Shown: positions 22,269-31,252, counted from the first letter of the stretch. The stretch is DNA of 64,000 nucleotides from Streptomyces sp. LBL (GCF_029893585.1 NZ_JARXYX010000038.1:30307-94306), one strand, 5' to 3'. The notes: a model not told the origin generated them from the letters alone. Numbers and translations: made by a program.

Positions 22269-23701
22269 GGCCCTCCTTGTCTTCCGAGTCTTCTGCCTCC
22301 TGGGAGGCTGCCGAGTCTTCCCAGTCTTCCGAGCACGCACTGGACGTACTGAATCCCGCGACAGAGGAGGTCATCGCCACCGTCCCGGCCGCCACCGCCG
22401 CCGACGTGGACGCGGCCGTCGTACGCGCCACGAAGGCGCAGGCCGGGTGGGCCGCCCTGGCTCCGGGCGACCGGGCCCGGCTGCTGCGCCGGTTCGCGGC
22501 GAAGGTCGACGAACACCTCGACGAACTCGCCCTGTCGGAGGTCCGGGAAGCAGGTCACACCGTCGGCAACGCCCGCTGGGAGGCGGGCAACGTCCGTGAC
22601 CTGCTCGACTACGCGGCCGGGGGAGTGGAACGGCTGACCGGCCGCCAGATCCCGGTTCCGGGCGGGCTGGACGTCACGATCCTCGAACCGCTGGGCGTCG
22701 TCGGCGTCATCGCGCCCTGGAACTTCCCGATGCCGATCGCGGCCTGGGGCACCGCCCCGGCGCTCGCGGCCGGCAACGCGGTGCTCCTGAAACCCGCCGA
22801 AACCACCCCGCTGACCGCCCTGCGCCTGGCCGAACTCGCCCTGGAGGCAGGTCTGCCCGAGGGGCTGTTCCAGGTGCTGCCCGGGCACGGCCCCGTCGCG
22901 GGCAACGCGCTCGTCGAGCACCCCGGCGTCGCGAAGATCGTCTTCACCGGGTCAACGGCCGTGGGCAAACAGGTGTTGGCAAAAGGCTCGGCGCTCCTCA
23001 AACGGGTCACCCTCGAACTCGGCGGCAAGAGCCCCAACATCGTCTTCGCCGACGCCGACCTCGAAGCCGCCGCGGCCGCCGCACCCATGTCGTTCCTCGA
23101 CAACTCCGGCCAGGACTGCTGCGCCCGCACCCGCATCCTCGTCCAGCGCTCCGCCTACGACCGTTTCCTGGACCTGCTGGCCCCGGGGATCGAGTCGGTC
23201 CGCGTCGGCGACCCCGCGGACGAGAGCACCCAGATGGGCCCACTGATCTCCAAGGCCCAGCTGGACCGCGTCCGTTCGTACGTGCCCGACGAAGCCGAAG
23301 GCATCCGCGGCAAGGCCCCCGAAGGCCCCGGCTTCTGGTTCCCGCCCACCGTCCTCACCGGCGTCGACCCGCACGCGCGCGTCGCCGTCGAGGAGGTCTT
23401 CGGCCCGGTCGCGGTCGTCCTGCCCTTCGACGACGAGGCGGACGCCGTCCGGCTCGCCAACGCCACCGAGTACGGCCTCTCCGGTTCCATCTGGACCCGG
23501 GACATCGGCCGCGCCCTGCGCGTCTCCCAGGCGGTCCGGGCGGGCAACCTGTCCGTCAACTCCCACGCCAGCGTCCGCTACTGGACGCCCTTCGGCGGCT
23601 TCAAGCAGTCCGGCATCGGCCGCGAACTCGGCCCGGACGCCCTGGCCGCCTTCACCGAGACCAAGAACGTCTTCATCAGCACGGAGGGCCCCGCACAGTG
23701 A
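22265..23701 (+). CDS. Aldehyde dehydrogenase of the glnA4 cluster
   Basis: This 478-residue NAD(P)-dependent aldehyde dehydrogenase has VIAPWNFPMPIAAW, VFTGSTAVGKQVL, the catalytic Glu in VTLELGGKSPNIV and the catalytic Cys in NSGQDCCARTR. The N-terminal ~20 residues are Ser/Glu-rich and encoded by TCTTCC-type repeats. GTG 22265 overlaps the ligase stop (GTGA). In the gamma-glutamyl amine pathway this enzyme would oxidise the aldehyde formed from the glutamylated amine; the substrate is inferred from neighbours. Confidence 0.92.
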   Translation: MRPSLSSESSASWEAAESSQSSEHALDVLNPATEEVIATVPAATAADVDAAVVRATKAQAGWAALAPGDRARLLRRFAAKVDEHLDELALSEVREAGHTVGNARWEAGNVRDLLDYAAGGVERLTGRQIPVPGGLDVTILEPLGVVGVIAPWNFPMPIAAWGTAPALAAGNAVLLKPAETTPLTALRLAELALEAGLPEGLFQVLPGHGPVAGNALVEHPGVAKIVFTGSTAVGKQVLAKGSALLKRVTLELGGKSPNIVFADADLEAAAAAAPMSFLDNSGQDCCARTRILVQRSAYDRFLDLLAPGIESVRVGDPADESTQMGPLISKAQLDRVRSYVPDEAEGIRGKAPEGPGFWFPPTVLTGVDPHARVAVEEVFGPVAVVLPFDDEADAVRLANATEYGLSGSIWTRDIGRALRVSQAVRAGNLSVNSHASVRYWTPFGGFKQSGIGRELGPDALAAFTETKNVFISTEGPAQ

Positions 23702-24486
23702 CCGCATCCGACGACATCATCTGCCGCCGCCTGGTCGGCCGCACCGCCGTCATCACCGGAGCCGGCAGCGGCATCGGCCTCGCCACCACCCGCCGCCTCG
23801 CCTCCGAGGGCGCGCACGTCGTCTGCGGAGACGTCGACGAAACCCGCGGCAAGGCCGCCGCCGAGGAGGCCGGCGGGACCTTCGTGAAGGTCGACGTCAC
23901 GGACCCCGAGCAGGTCGAGGCGCTGTTCAGGACGGCGAACGACACCTACGGCAGCGTCGACATCGCCTTCAACAACGCCGGCATCTCCCCGCCCGACGAC
24001 GACTCCATCCTGGAGACCGGACTGGAGGCCTGGAAGCGTGTCCAGGAGGTCAACCTGACCTCCGTCTACCTGTGCTGCAAGGCCGCGATCCCCTACATGC
24101 GCCGACAGGGCAAGGGCTCCATCATCAACACCGCGTCCTTCGTGGCCCGGATGGGCGCGGCGACCTCGCAGATCTCGTACACGGCCTCCAAGGGCGGTGT
24201 CCTCGCGATGTCCCGTGAACTGGGCGTCCAGTTCGCGCGGGAGGGCATCCGGGTCAACGCGCTGTGCCCGGGCCCGGTGAACACCCCGCTCCTGCGGGAA
24301 CTGTTCGCGAAGGACCCGGAGCGGGCCGCCCGTCGGCTCGTGCACATCCCGCTCGGCCGGTTCGCCGAGGCCGAGGAGATCGCCGCCGCCGTCGCGTTCC
24401 TGGCCAGCGACGACTCCTCCTTCGTGAACGCCTCCGACTTCCTTGTGGACGGCGGGATCTCGGGGGCTTACGTCACACCGCTGTAG
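23698..24486 (+). CDS. SDR-family dehydrogenase of the glnA4 cluster
   Basis: This classical 262-residue short-chain dehydrogenase has the cofactor loop TGAGSGIG, Asp (GDVDET) suggesting NAD preference, NNAGISPP, the catalytic Ser (INTASF) and YTASK with Tyr-Lys. GTG 23698 overlaps the preceding stop (GTGA), so it is the third gene of the glnA4 operon. It could oxidise the alcohol end of a glutamylated ethanolamine before the aldehyde dehydrogenase step. That order is a hypothesis from gene content. Confidence 0.92.
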   Translation: MTASDDIICRRLVGRTAVITGAGSGIGLATTRRLASEGAHVVCGDVDETRGKAAAEEAGGTFVKVDVTDPEQVEALFRTANDTYGSVDIAFNNAGISPPDDDSILETGLEAWKRVQEVNLTSVYLCCKAAIPYMRRQGKGSIINTASFVARMGAATSQISYTASKGGVLAMSRELGVQFAREGIRVNALCPGPVNTPLLRELFAKDPERAARRLVHIPLGRFAEAEEIAAAVAFLASDDSSFVNASDFLVDGGISGAYVTPL

Positions 24487-24586
24487 GCCGCCGCGTCCTG
24501 AGGTGCCGGGACGAGCATGACGCGGCGCACCAGAGCGAGCCGGAGCGAGGCGGCACGTCGAGCCGGAGTGAGCCGCAGTGTCAGGG

Positions 24587-25789
24587 CTAGAGGAAGGTGT
24601 GGCCCTCCCCGCGGTATGTCGGAACCGTCGCCGTCACCGCGTCCCCCTCGATCAGGTGCAGTGCGTCGAACCGCTCGCACAGCTCACCGGCCTTCGCGTG
24701 CCGGAACCACACCTTGTCGCCGAGGAGGAGGTCGTCGGCGGGGGCGCCGAGCAGTGGGGTCTGGACCTCGCCGGGCCCCTCCTGGGGGTCGTACTTCAGA
24801 CCTTCCGGAAGGTAGGGCACCGGCAGCCGGTCGGGGCCGGGCGCGCCGGAGGCGGGGTAGCCGCCGCCGAGGACGGTCACGACTCCGACGCCCGGCCGTC
24901 GCACGACGGGCTGGGCGAAGAGCGCGGCCGGGCGCCCGCTGAAGGACGTGTAGTTGTCGAACAGTCGCGGTACGTACAGTCCCGACCCGGCGCCGATCTC
25001 GGTGACCGCGTCCTCCGCGGCGGTGTGCTGCACACTGCCCGTGCCGCCGCCGTTGACGAACTCCAGGTCGGGCACCACGGCCCGCACCGCCCCCACCACC
25101 GAGGCACGCCGCTCGGTGAGTTCCCTGCGGGCGACGGCCTGCATCAGCCGTACGGCACGCGACCGCAGCGGCTGCCCGGCGACGGCGTCCCCGACACCGG
25201 CGATGTGCCCCTCGTACGCCATGATCCCGACGACCTTGAACCCCGGCCGCCGGGCCACCGTACGGGCCATGTCGGCGACCTGGGCGGGGGAGTGCAGCGG
25301 CGAGCGGCGCGCCCCGACTCGCACGCGGCCCCCGAGGAGCTTCAGCGAGGTGTCCAACTCCAGGCAGACCCGGATGACTTCGCGTCCGCCGGCGCGGGCG
25401 TCGTCGATCAGCCTGAGCTGCGCCGGGTCGTCGATCATCACGGTCACGGCGGCGGCGAGCTTGGGATCGGCGGCCAGCTCGGCGAACCTCGCGCGATCGG
25501 CGGACGGGTAGGCGAGCAGGACGTCGTCGAATCCGCTCCGGGCCAGCCAGAGGGACTCGGCGAGGGTGAAGGACATGATGCCCGCGAAGCCGTCCCGCGC
25601 GAGCACGCGTTCCAGCAGGGCCCGGCAGCGTACGGACTTGCTCGCGAGACGGATCGGCTTGCCGTCGGCGCGACGGACGATGTCGTCCGCGTTCGCGTCG
25701 AAGGCGTCCAGGTCCACGATCGCAAGGGGAGCGTCGAGATGGGCGGTGGCCCGGTTGTAACGGGCCCGGTCGGCGGGGCGCGTGGTCAT
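24587..25789 (-). CDS. Alanine-racemase-fold PLP enzyme, D-threonine aldolase-like
   Basis: This 400-residue protein has an N-terminal PLP barrel: the lysine motif KPIRLASKSVR near residue 45, LAYPSADRARFAEL, VIRVCLELDTSLKLLGG and GIMAYEGHIAG. A beta domain ends in FRHAKAGELCERFDALHLIE and YRGEGHTFL. The family includes D-threonine aldolases, D-serine dehydratases and uncharacterised amino acid deaminase/aldolase proteins. The reaction cannot be fixed from sequence. The start ATG 25789 is followed by the expected MTTRPADRARYNRAT. It converges on the glnA4 operon with a 100-bp gap containing GAGCCGGAG repeats but no clear terminator. Confidence 0.85.
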   Translation of the reverse strand: MTTRPADRARYNRATAHLDAPLAIVDLDAFDANADDIVRRADGKPIRLASKSVRCRALLERVLARDGFAGIMSFTLAESLWLARSGFDDVLLAYPSADRARFAELAADPKLAAAVTVMIDDPAQLRLIDDARAGGREVIRVCLELDTSLKLLGGRVRVGARRSPLHSPAQVADMARTVARRPGFKVVGIMAYEGHIAGVGDAVAGQPLRSRAVRLMQAVARRELTERRASVVGAVRAVVPDLEFVNGGGTGSVQHTAAEDAVTEIGAGSGLYVPRLFDNYTSFSGRPAALFAQPVVRRPGVGVVTVLGGGYPASGAPGPDRLPVPYLPEGLKYDPQEGPGEVQTPLLGAPADDLLLGDKVWFRHAKAGELCERFDALHLIEGDAVTATVPTYRGEGHTFL

Positions 25790-26067
25790 GGTCGCAGCCT
25801 GCCAGACTGGATTACCGCAGGGTAGGGGGATGTTCCGGGCAGATGCCCCGGGCTCACGAACTGGTTCCCGTCAGAGCGCCGACAACCCGTAGAGTGACGC
25901 GCACGTACGGAGGACCGTTCCGTCCCTGGCCGCGAGGCCGCACGCGGGATGCCGGTCCGCCCGTGTGGGTATGCGTGCCCCGACGGGCGGAGTCCACGCC
26001 GGGCCCGGTCGACGGTGACACCGGCCCGCGTACGAGACACGGCCCGGGCACGAGGAAACGGGGGGGC

Positions 26068-28284
26068 ATGAGCACGGAAGCGCGGCGCGCCCCCATACCC
26101 CCACGCCCGCCCGAACCGCCCGCCGCGGGGGGCGAGGAGAGCGGTCCGGCAGGTGCCGGCGGGAGCATGCCCGAGAACGGTTCCGGTTCAGGCTCCGGTC
26201 TCGGTTCTGGTTCCCATCCATCCTCCGGTTCGTCCTCCGGTTCGACTTCTGGTTCCTCCTCCGGTTCCGGTTCGTCGGCTGGTCGCCGCGACGGTGAGTC
26301 CGACGGTGACGAGGCACGCCGTACGCCGTCCTTCCAGAGCTTCGGCGCCCGCTTCCCCCACCTGCGGACCCCGCCCTTCGCAGCCAACGGTTCCGCCTCC
26401 CCGCCGCCCCCGCCGAGAGCGTCGGCCCGCTTCCCGGACGCGCCGCCGCGGCCGGGCACGGAAACGTCCGCGCCGGACTCCACTGCTCCGTATGCGGACA
26501 CCGAGCCGTCCGTGTTCGATCCACTGCCTCCGCGGGCCGCTGCCAGGCCGGCCGTACCGGATTCCGTGGCTCCGCGGCCGAGTGACGACCCGGTGGCGCC
26601 GCGTTCCGTACCGCCACAGTCGAACGCCGGACCGGTGGCTCCGGGCCGCGTACCGCCCCGGACGAGAGACCCGCTGCCCACGCGGAACCCGGTAGCGCCG
26701 CGGTCTGGTGCCGACGCGTCCGCGAGGGGCCCCGTGCCACCGCAGTCGGGCGCCGACGTCGCCGCGCCGGGACGCGTCCCGCCCAAGCCGAGTGCGAGCC
26801 CGCCTGCGGGAGGACACCTGCCGCCCAAGCCGAAGGCGAACCCGGCCGCGGTGACACACCTGCCGCCCAAGCCGAGTACGAACCCGGCGACCGGAGGGCA
26901 CCTGCCGCCTCCGTCGGGCAAGGGAGCCACGGCGTCGGGCCGGATACCGCCCCGCCCGAGCCATCGACCTGCGGTAGCGCCCCGCCGTACCTCCGCGCCC
27001 GCCGAAAACGCGTCGGAGACAACGTTCCGTCTCCGCCCGATCCCCGCCGACCCGGCGTCGGCGCCGTCGGGGCCCGGCTCGGGTTCCGCGCAGTCCGGCG
27101 CCGACCGGGACTCGGCGCACACCGAGTCGTACGGGTCGGCGGCTTCGCCCGGCGGCCCGGGGCCCGGCTCGCAGGCCGCCCCGTCCGACCCCGCCCGGGG
27201 ACCGCAGCGGCCGGGCTCTCGTCCGGGTTCCGCTCGCGTCCGGTCGTACGGCTCGGCGGCTTCGCCGGGCGGCCCCGGACCCCGCTCGCAGGCCGCCCCG
27301 TCCGCAGCGGCCGCCACCCCCAAAAGCCGTACCCCCACACTTCCCCCCGAGCCCGCCGAACCGCCGCACCCCCCACGCGGCTCCGAATCTCCCGGCCTCT
27401 CTCCGGATCCCGCTCTCTCCTGGAGCGCTCCCATGACGCCCGGCGGAGCCCTCGGGTCCACGCGGCCTGTGGTGTCGTTCGGGGAGCCTGAGAGGTATGA
27501 CGAGCGGGTGCGGCCGCGGGGGATCGGACTGTGGGTCCGACCGAGAGTCGCCGTCGCGGCGGCGTGTGTCGTGCTCGGACTCGGGCTCATCGGCGGGTCC
27601 GTGACCGGGAGTTGGCTCATGGGAGAGCCCGGGGACACCGGGGCGCGGGACACCTTCGCCGTGGCCGCGGGGCTGTGGCACAGCGTTCCCGTGGACCAGT
27701 TGTTCCCGCCGACCGTCGAGGGACAGGGCGCGGGGCCCGGTGGCGCCGACCGCGCCTGGACGCGGATCGTCGTGGCCCCGGACACCGGCTGCAAGGACGC
27801 CTTCGACCCCCTGCTGCGCGAGGCCCTCGCCCCCGTGGGTTGCCAGCGTCTCCTGCGCGCCACCTACACGGACGCCACCCAGAGCTACGTCACCACGGTC
27901 GGCCTGCTGTTCACCAAGGCCGACAGCGCCGCCATGAGCACCCTCGCCCGGCGCTTCAAGGGCGAGGACCTCGGCAGCCGCACCGACCTCATGCCCCGCC
28001 CGTACGCCGCCCAGGGCACCCTCGCCGCCGGCTTCGGCCCCGGACAGCGGGCCTCCTGGACCGTGTCCGTCCTCACGGACGCCCCCGTCGTCGTGTACGC
28101 GGTCTCCGGCTGGGCCGACGGCCGTACGGTGGACGACCCGCAGTCCGCCCAGGAGGCCATGACGTCCGGCGCCGCCACCGCCTCGGCCCAGGCCGGCCTC
28201 GGCTACGAGGCACAGGGCCTCGCCGACCGCGTCGAACGCGGCCTGCGCAAGACCGTCAGCTCGCCCACGGAGAAGCCCTCATGA
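26068..28284 (+). CDS. Proline-rich membrane-anchored protein paired with a mycosin-like protease
   Basis: This 738-residue protein is not recognised by name. The first ~480 residues are disordered Pro/Ser/Gly/Ala, with a Ser-Gly tract near residues 40-70, HLPPKPxxNPA-type repeats, and a duplicated SYGSAASPGGPGP block. One membrane segment (AVAAACVVLGLGLIGGSVTG) lies near residue 495. The ~220 residues after it are predicted outside and folded, with two cysteines in DTGCKDAFDPLLREALAPVG and CQRLL. ATG 26068 is used; earlier in-frame GTGs lack ribosome sites. Its stop overlaps the subtilase start (ATGA), implying a shared function at the membrane. A link to type VII secretion is suggested only by the protease family. 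Confidence 0.8.
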   Translation: MSTEARRAPIPPRPPEPPAAGGEESGPAGAGGSMPENGSGSGSGLGSGSHPSSGSSSGSTSGSSSGSGSSAGRRDGESDGDEARRTPSFQSFGARFPHLRTPPFAANGSASPPPPPRASARFPDAPPRPGTETSAPDSTAPYADTEPSVFDPLPPRAAARPAVPDSVAPRPSDDPVAPRSVPPQSNAGPVAPGRVPPRTRDPLPTRNPVAPRSGADASARGPVPPQSGADVAAPGRVPPKPSASPPAGGHLPPKPKANPAAVTHLPPKPSTNPATGGHLPPPSGKGATASGRIPPRPSHRPAVAPRRTSAPAENASETTFRLRPIPADPASAPSGPGSGSAQSGADRDSAHTESYGSAASPGGPGPGSQAAPSDPARGPQRPGSRPGSARVRSYGSAASPGGPGPRSQAAPSAAAATPKSRTPTLPPEPAEPPHPPRGSESPGLSPDPALSWSAPMTPGGALGSTRPVVSFGEPERYDERVRPRGIGLWVRPRVAVAAACVVLGLGLIGGSVTGSWLMGEPGDTGARDTFAVAAGLWHSVPVDQLFPPTVEGQGAGPGGADRAWTRIVVAPDTGCKDAFDPLLREALAPVGCQRLLRATYTDATQSYVTTVGLLFTKADSAAMSTLARRFKGEDLGSRTDLMPRPYAAQGTLAAGFGPGQRASWTVSVLTDAPVVVYAVSGWADGRTVDDPQSAQEAMTSGAATASAQAGLGYEAQGLADRVERGLRKTVSSPTEKPS

Positions 28285-29570
28285 GCCGCGTCGGGCGCCG
28301 AGAACGTCGTATCGGGCGCCGTACCGAACGTCGTACCGAAGGCCGTACCGAACGTCGTATCGGACGAGGTGTCAGGCCCCGCCAGGCCGGTCTCCTGAGC
28401 GTCCTCCTCGCCGCCTCGGTCGCCCTCGTACCGCCCACCGCGGCGCACGCGGACAGCATCCGCGCCCAGCAGTGGGCCCTCGACGCCATGCACACCGAGC
28501 AGGCCTGGCGCACCACGAAGGGCGCGGGCATCACCGTCGCCGTCCTGGACACCGGAGTCGAGGCCGACAACCCCGACCTCGTGGGCAACGTCCTCGCCGC
28601 CAAGGACATGGTCGGCTTCGGCGCGCAGGACGGCGATCGCGCCTGGGCCGTCCACGGCACCGCGATGGCCGGCATCATCGCCGCTCACGGACACGGCCCC
28701 GGAAACGCCGACGGTGTGATGGGCATCGCCCCCGAGGCCAGGATCCTCCCCGTCCGCGTGATCCTCGAGGACGGCGACCCGGCCCGCGCCAAGGCCCGCA
28801 GCACCCGCGGCAACGCCCTGTCCGACGGCATCCGCTGGGCCGCCGACCAGGGCGCCGACGTCATCAACCTCTCCCTCGGCGACGACTCCGCCTCCGCGCA
28901 CCCCGAACCCGCCGAGGACGAGGCCGTCCAGTACGCCCTGAAGAAGGGCTCCGTCGTCGTCGCCTCGGCCGGCAACGGTGGTGAGAAGGGCGACCACATC
29001 TCCTACCCGGCCGCCTACCCGGGCGTGATCGCCGCGACCGCCGTCGACAAGTACGGCACCCGCGCCTCCTTCTCCACCCGCCGCTGGTACGCGACGGTCA
29101 GCGCCCCCGGCGTCGACGTCGTCATCGCCGCCCCGGATCACAAGTACTACGAGGGCTGGGGCACCAGCGCGGCCTCCGCCTTCGTCTCCGGCGCGGTCGC
29201 GCTCATCAAGGCCGCCCACCCGGACCTGGCTCCGGCCCAGATCAAGAAGCTCCTCGAGGACACCGCCCGCAACGCCCCGGCCGACGGCCGCGACGACTCC
29301 CGGGGCTTCGGCTTCATCGACCCGTCCGCCGCGCTCGCCGAGGCCGGCCGGATCGAGCCGGAGGGCCTGCGGTCCGCCTCGTACGGCGAGAAGTACTTCG
29401 GCCCCGGCCCGGACAGCGCCGAGGAGGATGACGGCCCGGCCGGCTGGGTGGCCCCCCTGGCGGGCGGCGTCGGCGGGCTGCTGCTGATCGGCGCGGTCGT
29501 CCTGTGGCGCGGTCGCCGCCGCGCACCCCGCCCCCACGACGGCTACGAGACCCACGACGGCTGGACATGA
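28281..29570 (+). CDS. Mycosin-like S8 subtilase with C-terminal membrane anchor
   Basis: This 429-residue exported subtilase has catalytic Asp90 (VAVLDTGVE), His125 (AVHGTAMAGIIA) and Ser296 (GWGTSAASAFVSG). A signal segment (AGLLSVLLAASVALVPPTAAHA) and a C-terminal hydrophobic anchor (GGVGGLLLIGAVVLWR) followed by Arg residues match the layout of mycosins, the proteases of type VII systems. The residues before the signal core are unusual: five tetrapeptides RIGR/RTER/RTEG encoded by 12-bp repeats. ATG 28281 overlaps the previous stop. No ESX core gene lies in the window, so the substrate and system are open. Confidence 0.9.
   Translation: MSRVGRRERRIGRRTERRTEGRTERRIGRGVRPRQAGLLSVLLAASVALVPPTAAHADSIRAQQWALDAMHTEQAWRTTKGAGITVAVLDTGVEADNPDLVGNVLAAKDMVGFGAQDGDRAWAVHGTAMAGIIAAHGHGPGNADGVMGIAPEARILPVRVILEDGDPARAKARSTRGNALSDGIRWAADQGADVINLSLGDDSASAHPEPAEDEAVQYALKKGSVVVASAGNGGEKGDHISYPAAYPGVIAATAVDKYGTRASFSTRRWYATVSAPGVDVVIAAPDHKYYEGWGTSAASAFVSGAVALIKAAHPDLAPAQIKKLLEDTARNAPADGRDDSRGFGFIDPSAALAEAGRIEPEGLRSASYGEKYFGPGPDSAEEDDGPAGWVAPLAGGVGGLLLIGAVVLWRGRRRAPRPHDGYETHDGWT
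28308..28367 (+). repeat. 12-bp tandem repeat in the subtilase signal region
   Basis: Five 12-bp units (CGTATCGGGCGC, CGTACCGAACGT and variants) encode RIGR-RTER-RTEG-RTER-RIGR, a very basic extension before the hydrophobic signal core. The period keeps the frame. Confidence 0.93.
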
Positions 29571-29944
29571 TCGCCGACCTGCAGTGCGTGGTCCTGGACT
29601 GTGCGGATCCCCGTCAGCTGGCCGAGTTCTACCGCTCGTTGCTCGGCGGCGCCGTCAACCAGCCGGACCGGCGGTGGGCGCTCGGCGACGGCTGGGCCAC
29701 GCTGCACGCGCCGTCGGGCCTCGTGCTCGCCTTCCAGCGGGTGGCGGACCACCGGGCCCCGCAATGGCCGGATCCCGACCGGCCCCAGCAGTTCCACCTG
29801 GACTTCGGTGTCACGGACCTGGACCGGGCGCAGGAGGACGTGCTGGCCGCGGGCGCGACCCTGCTCGACGGCAGCTCCGCCGGACGCGACTGGCACATCT
29901 ACGCCGACCCGGCAGGACACCCTTTCTGCCTGGTCCGCCACTGA
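29567..29944 (+). CDS. VOC-family glyoxalase/dioxygenase-like protein
   Basis: This 125-residue vicinal-oxygen-chelate protein has the beta-alpha-beta motif VVLDCADPRQLAEFYRSLLG at the N-terminus and FHLDFGVTDLDRAQEDVLAAGA plus WHIYADPAGHPFCLVRH at the C-terminus. Such small single-module proteins dimerise to form a metal site; functions range from resistance to metabolism. ATG 29567 overlaps the subtilase stop (ATGA), so it is co-transcribed, though the fold gives no obvious link to proteolysis. The downstream gap holds a 9-bp tandem repeat. Confidence 0.9.
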   Translation: MIADLQCVVLDCADPRQLAEFYRSLLGGAVNQPDRRWALGDGWATLHAPSGLVLAFQRVADHRAPQWPDPDRPQQFHLDFGVTDLDRAQEDVLAAGATLLDGSSAGRDWHIYADPAGHPFCLVRH

Positions 29945-29954
29945 CCGGTCACCG

Positions 29955-30008
29955 GGCCGAAGCGGCCGAAGCGGCCGAAGCGGCCGAAGCCGCCGAAGCC
30001 GCCGAAGA
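29955..30008. repeat. 9-bp tandem repeat
   Basis: GGCCGAAGC occurs four times, then two CGCCGAAG variants, filling most of the gap between the VOC and SseB genes. Confidence 0.93.
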
Positions 30009-30052
30009 CACAGACGCGGAGGCCGAGGCGTACGCCCGCCCCGATAGGGTCG

Positions 30053-30790
30053 GTGACCGTGGCGAACAAGAACATTCCCGACTCCGGCTTCTCCGACGAC
30101 GACGGCTCCGCCGATCCCCGGCTGAGCGCGGCGCTCGCGGCCTGGGCCGAGGACCGCGACGCCGAGGGCCCCGTCCTGGAGGCGCTCCGGGGTGCCCGGC
30201 TGCTGGTTCCCGTGGTGGCCGTCCTCGGTGAGGTCGAGGAGGACGAGAGCGGGCTGCGCCGCGAGAAGACCAGCGACATGGCCGTACCGACGCTGAAGGC
30301 GGGTCACCGGACCGCCCTCCCGGCCTTCACGTCCACCGACTCGCTGGCCCGCTGGGACCCGGCGGCACGCCCCGTCGCCGTACCGTTGCGGCAGGCCCTG
30401 CAGGCGGCCGCGCACGAGAAGGCCGACACGATCGTGCTCGACCTCGCCGGACCGGTGCCCTACGAGTTGACCGGGCCCGCGCTGCTCGCGCTCGCGGAGG
30501 GCCGGACGACGGCCGACCCGCTCGCCGACCCGGCCGTGCGCGACGCGGTACGGACCGCGGTGGCGGCCGAGCCGGGTGTGGTCCGCGCCCACCTCGGGCC
30601 CGGGCAGGCCGACGGCATCCTCGCCCTCGTACTGGACCCGTCCGCGCCTCCGGCCGAGGCGACCCGCGCGGTCGCCGAGCGGCTCGCCGCCGACGAAACA
30701 CTCAGGGCCCGCCTGGTGCGCGGCCTCGACCTGGCGCTGCTGCCGGCCGGGGCGACGCCGCCGGGCGAGCCCTTGTACGTACGACGATGA
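30053..30790 (+). CDS. SseB-family protein
   Basis: This 245-residue protein has the SseB N-terminal domain pattern: LSAALAAWAEDRDAEGPVLE, ARLLVPVVAVLGEVE, DMAVPTLKAGHRTALPAFTS. It also has a C-terminal part with an SseB-like repeat (ADGILALVLDPSAPPAEATR). SseB proteins are widespread in actinobacteria and their function is unclear. The start is GTG 30053, with a second GTG at 30059. The sequence TAGGGT at 30044-30049 could be a -10 box giving a leaderless transcript, which fits the absence of a ribosome-binding site. It converges on the DUF1844 gene, with a 36-bp gap. Confidence 0.88.
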   Translation: MTVANKNIPDSGFSDDDGSADPRLSAALAAWAEDRDAEGPVLEALRGARLLVPVVAVLGEVEEDESGLRREKTSDMAVPTLKAGHRTALPAFTSTDSLARWDPAARPVAVPLRQALQAAAHEKADTIVLDLAGPVPYELTGPALLALAEGRTTADPLADPAVRDAVRTAVAAEPGVVRAHLGPGQADGILALVLDPSAPPAEATRAVAERLAADETLRARLVRGLDLALLPAGATPPGEPLYVRR

Positions 30791-30826
30791 AGCAGTCGCG
30801 GGCACGCGGATGAGACTGTCGGGAAT

Positions 30827-31192
30827 CTAGCCGTAGATCGGACCCGTGTACTTCTCGCCAGGGCCCTTGCCCGGCTCGTCCGGGACGAGGGACGCCTCGC
30901 GGAAGGCCAGCTGGAGTGACTTCAGGCCGTCCCGCAGCGGAGCCGCGTGGAAGGAGCTGATCTCGGTCGCGCTGCCGTCCAGCAGACCGGCGAGGGCGTG
31001 GATCAGCTTGCGGGCCTCGTCCAGGTCCTTGTACGCGTCGCCCTCCTCCGTCAGACCGAGCTTCACGGCGGCGGCGCTCATCAGGTTGACGGCCACCGTC
31101 ACGATCACCTCGACGGCGGGGACCTCGGCGATGTCGCGGGTCATGGCGTCGAAGTCGGGGGACTCGGGGGACTCAGGAGGGGTGTCACTCAT
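30827..31192 (-). CDS. DUF1844 protein
   Basis: This 121-residue cytosolic protein has the DUF1844 core VEVIVTVAVNLMSAAAVKLG followed by DLDEARKLIHALAGLLDG. DUF1844 proteins lie next to infC in many actinobacteria; their function is unknown. It diverges from the infC promoter. No ribosome-binding site precedes ATG 31192, and TATCGT lies at -10 spacing, so it may be leaderless. The C-terminus (KGPGEKYTGPIYG) is Gly/Pro-rich. Confidence 0.9.
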   Translation of the reverse strand: MSDTPPESPESPDFDAMTRDIAEVPAVEVIVTVAVNLMSAAAVKLGLTEEGDAYKDLDEARKLIHALAGLLDGSATEISSFHAAPLRDGLKSLQLAFREASLVPDEPGKGPGEKYTGPIYG

Positions 31193-31222
31193 GCCCACAC
31201 GATAGGCCCCGGTGTACGCCGG

Positions 31223-31252
31223 TTCGCACCACCCCCGGCTAGCTGCTAACCT
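31223..31252 (+). promoter_or_regulatory. infC operon promoter
   Basis: TTCGCA (31223-31228) and TAACCT (31247-31252) are separated by 18 bp, a good fit to the actinobacterial housekeeping sigma factor. Transcription from near 31259 would give an untranslated leader of about 300 nt before infC. Confidence 0.65.
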
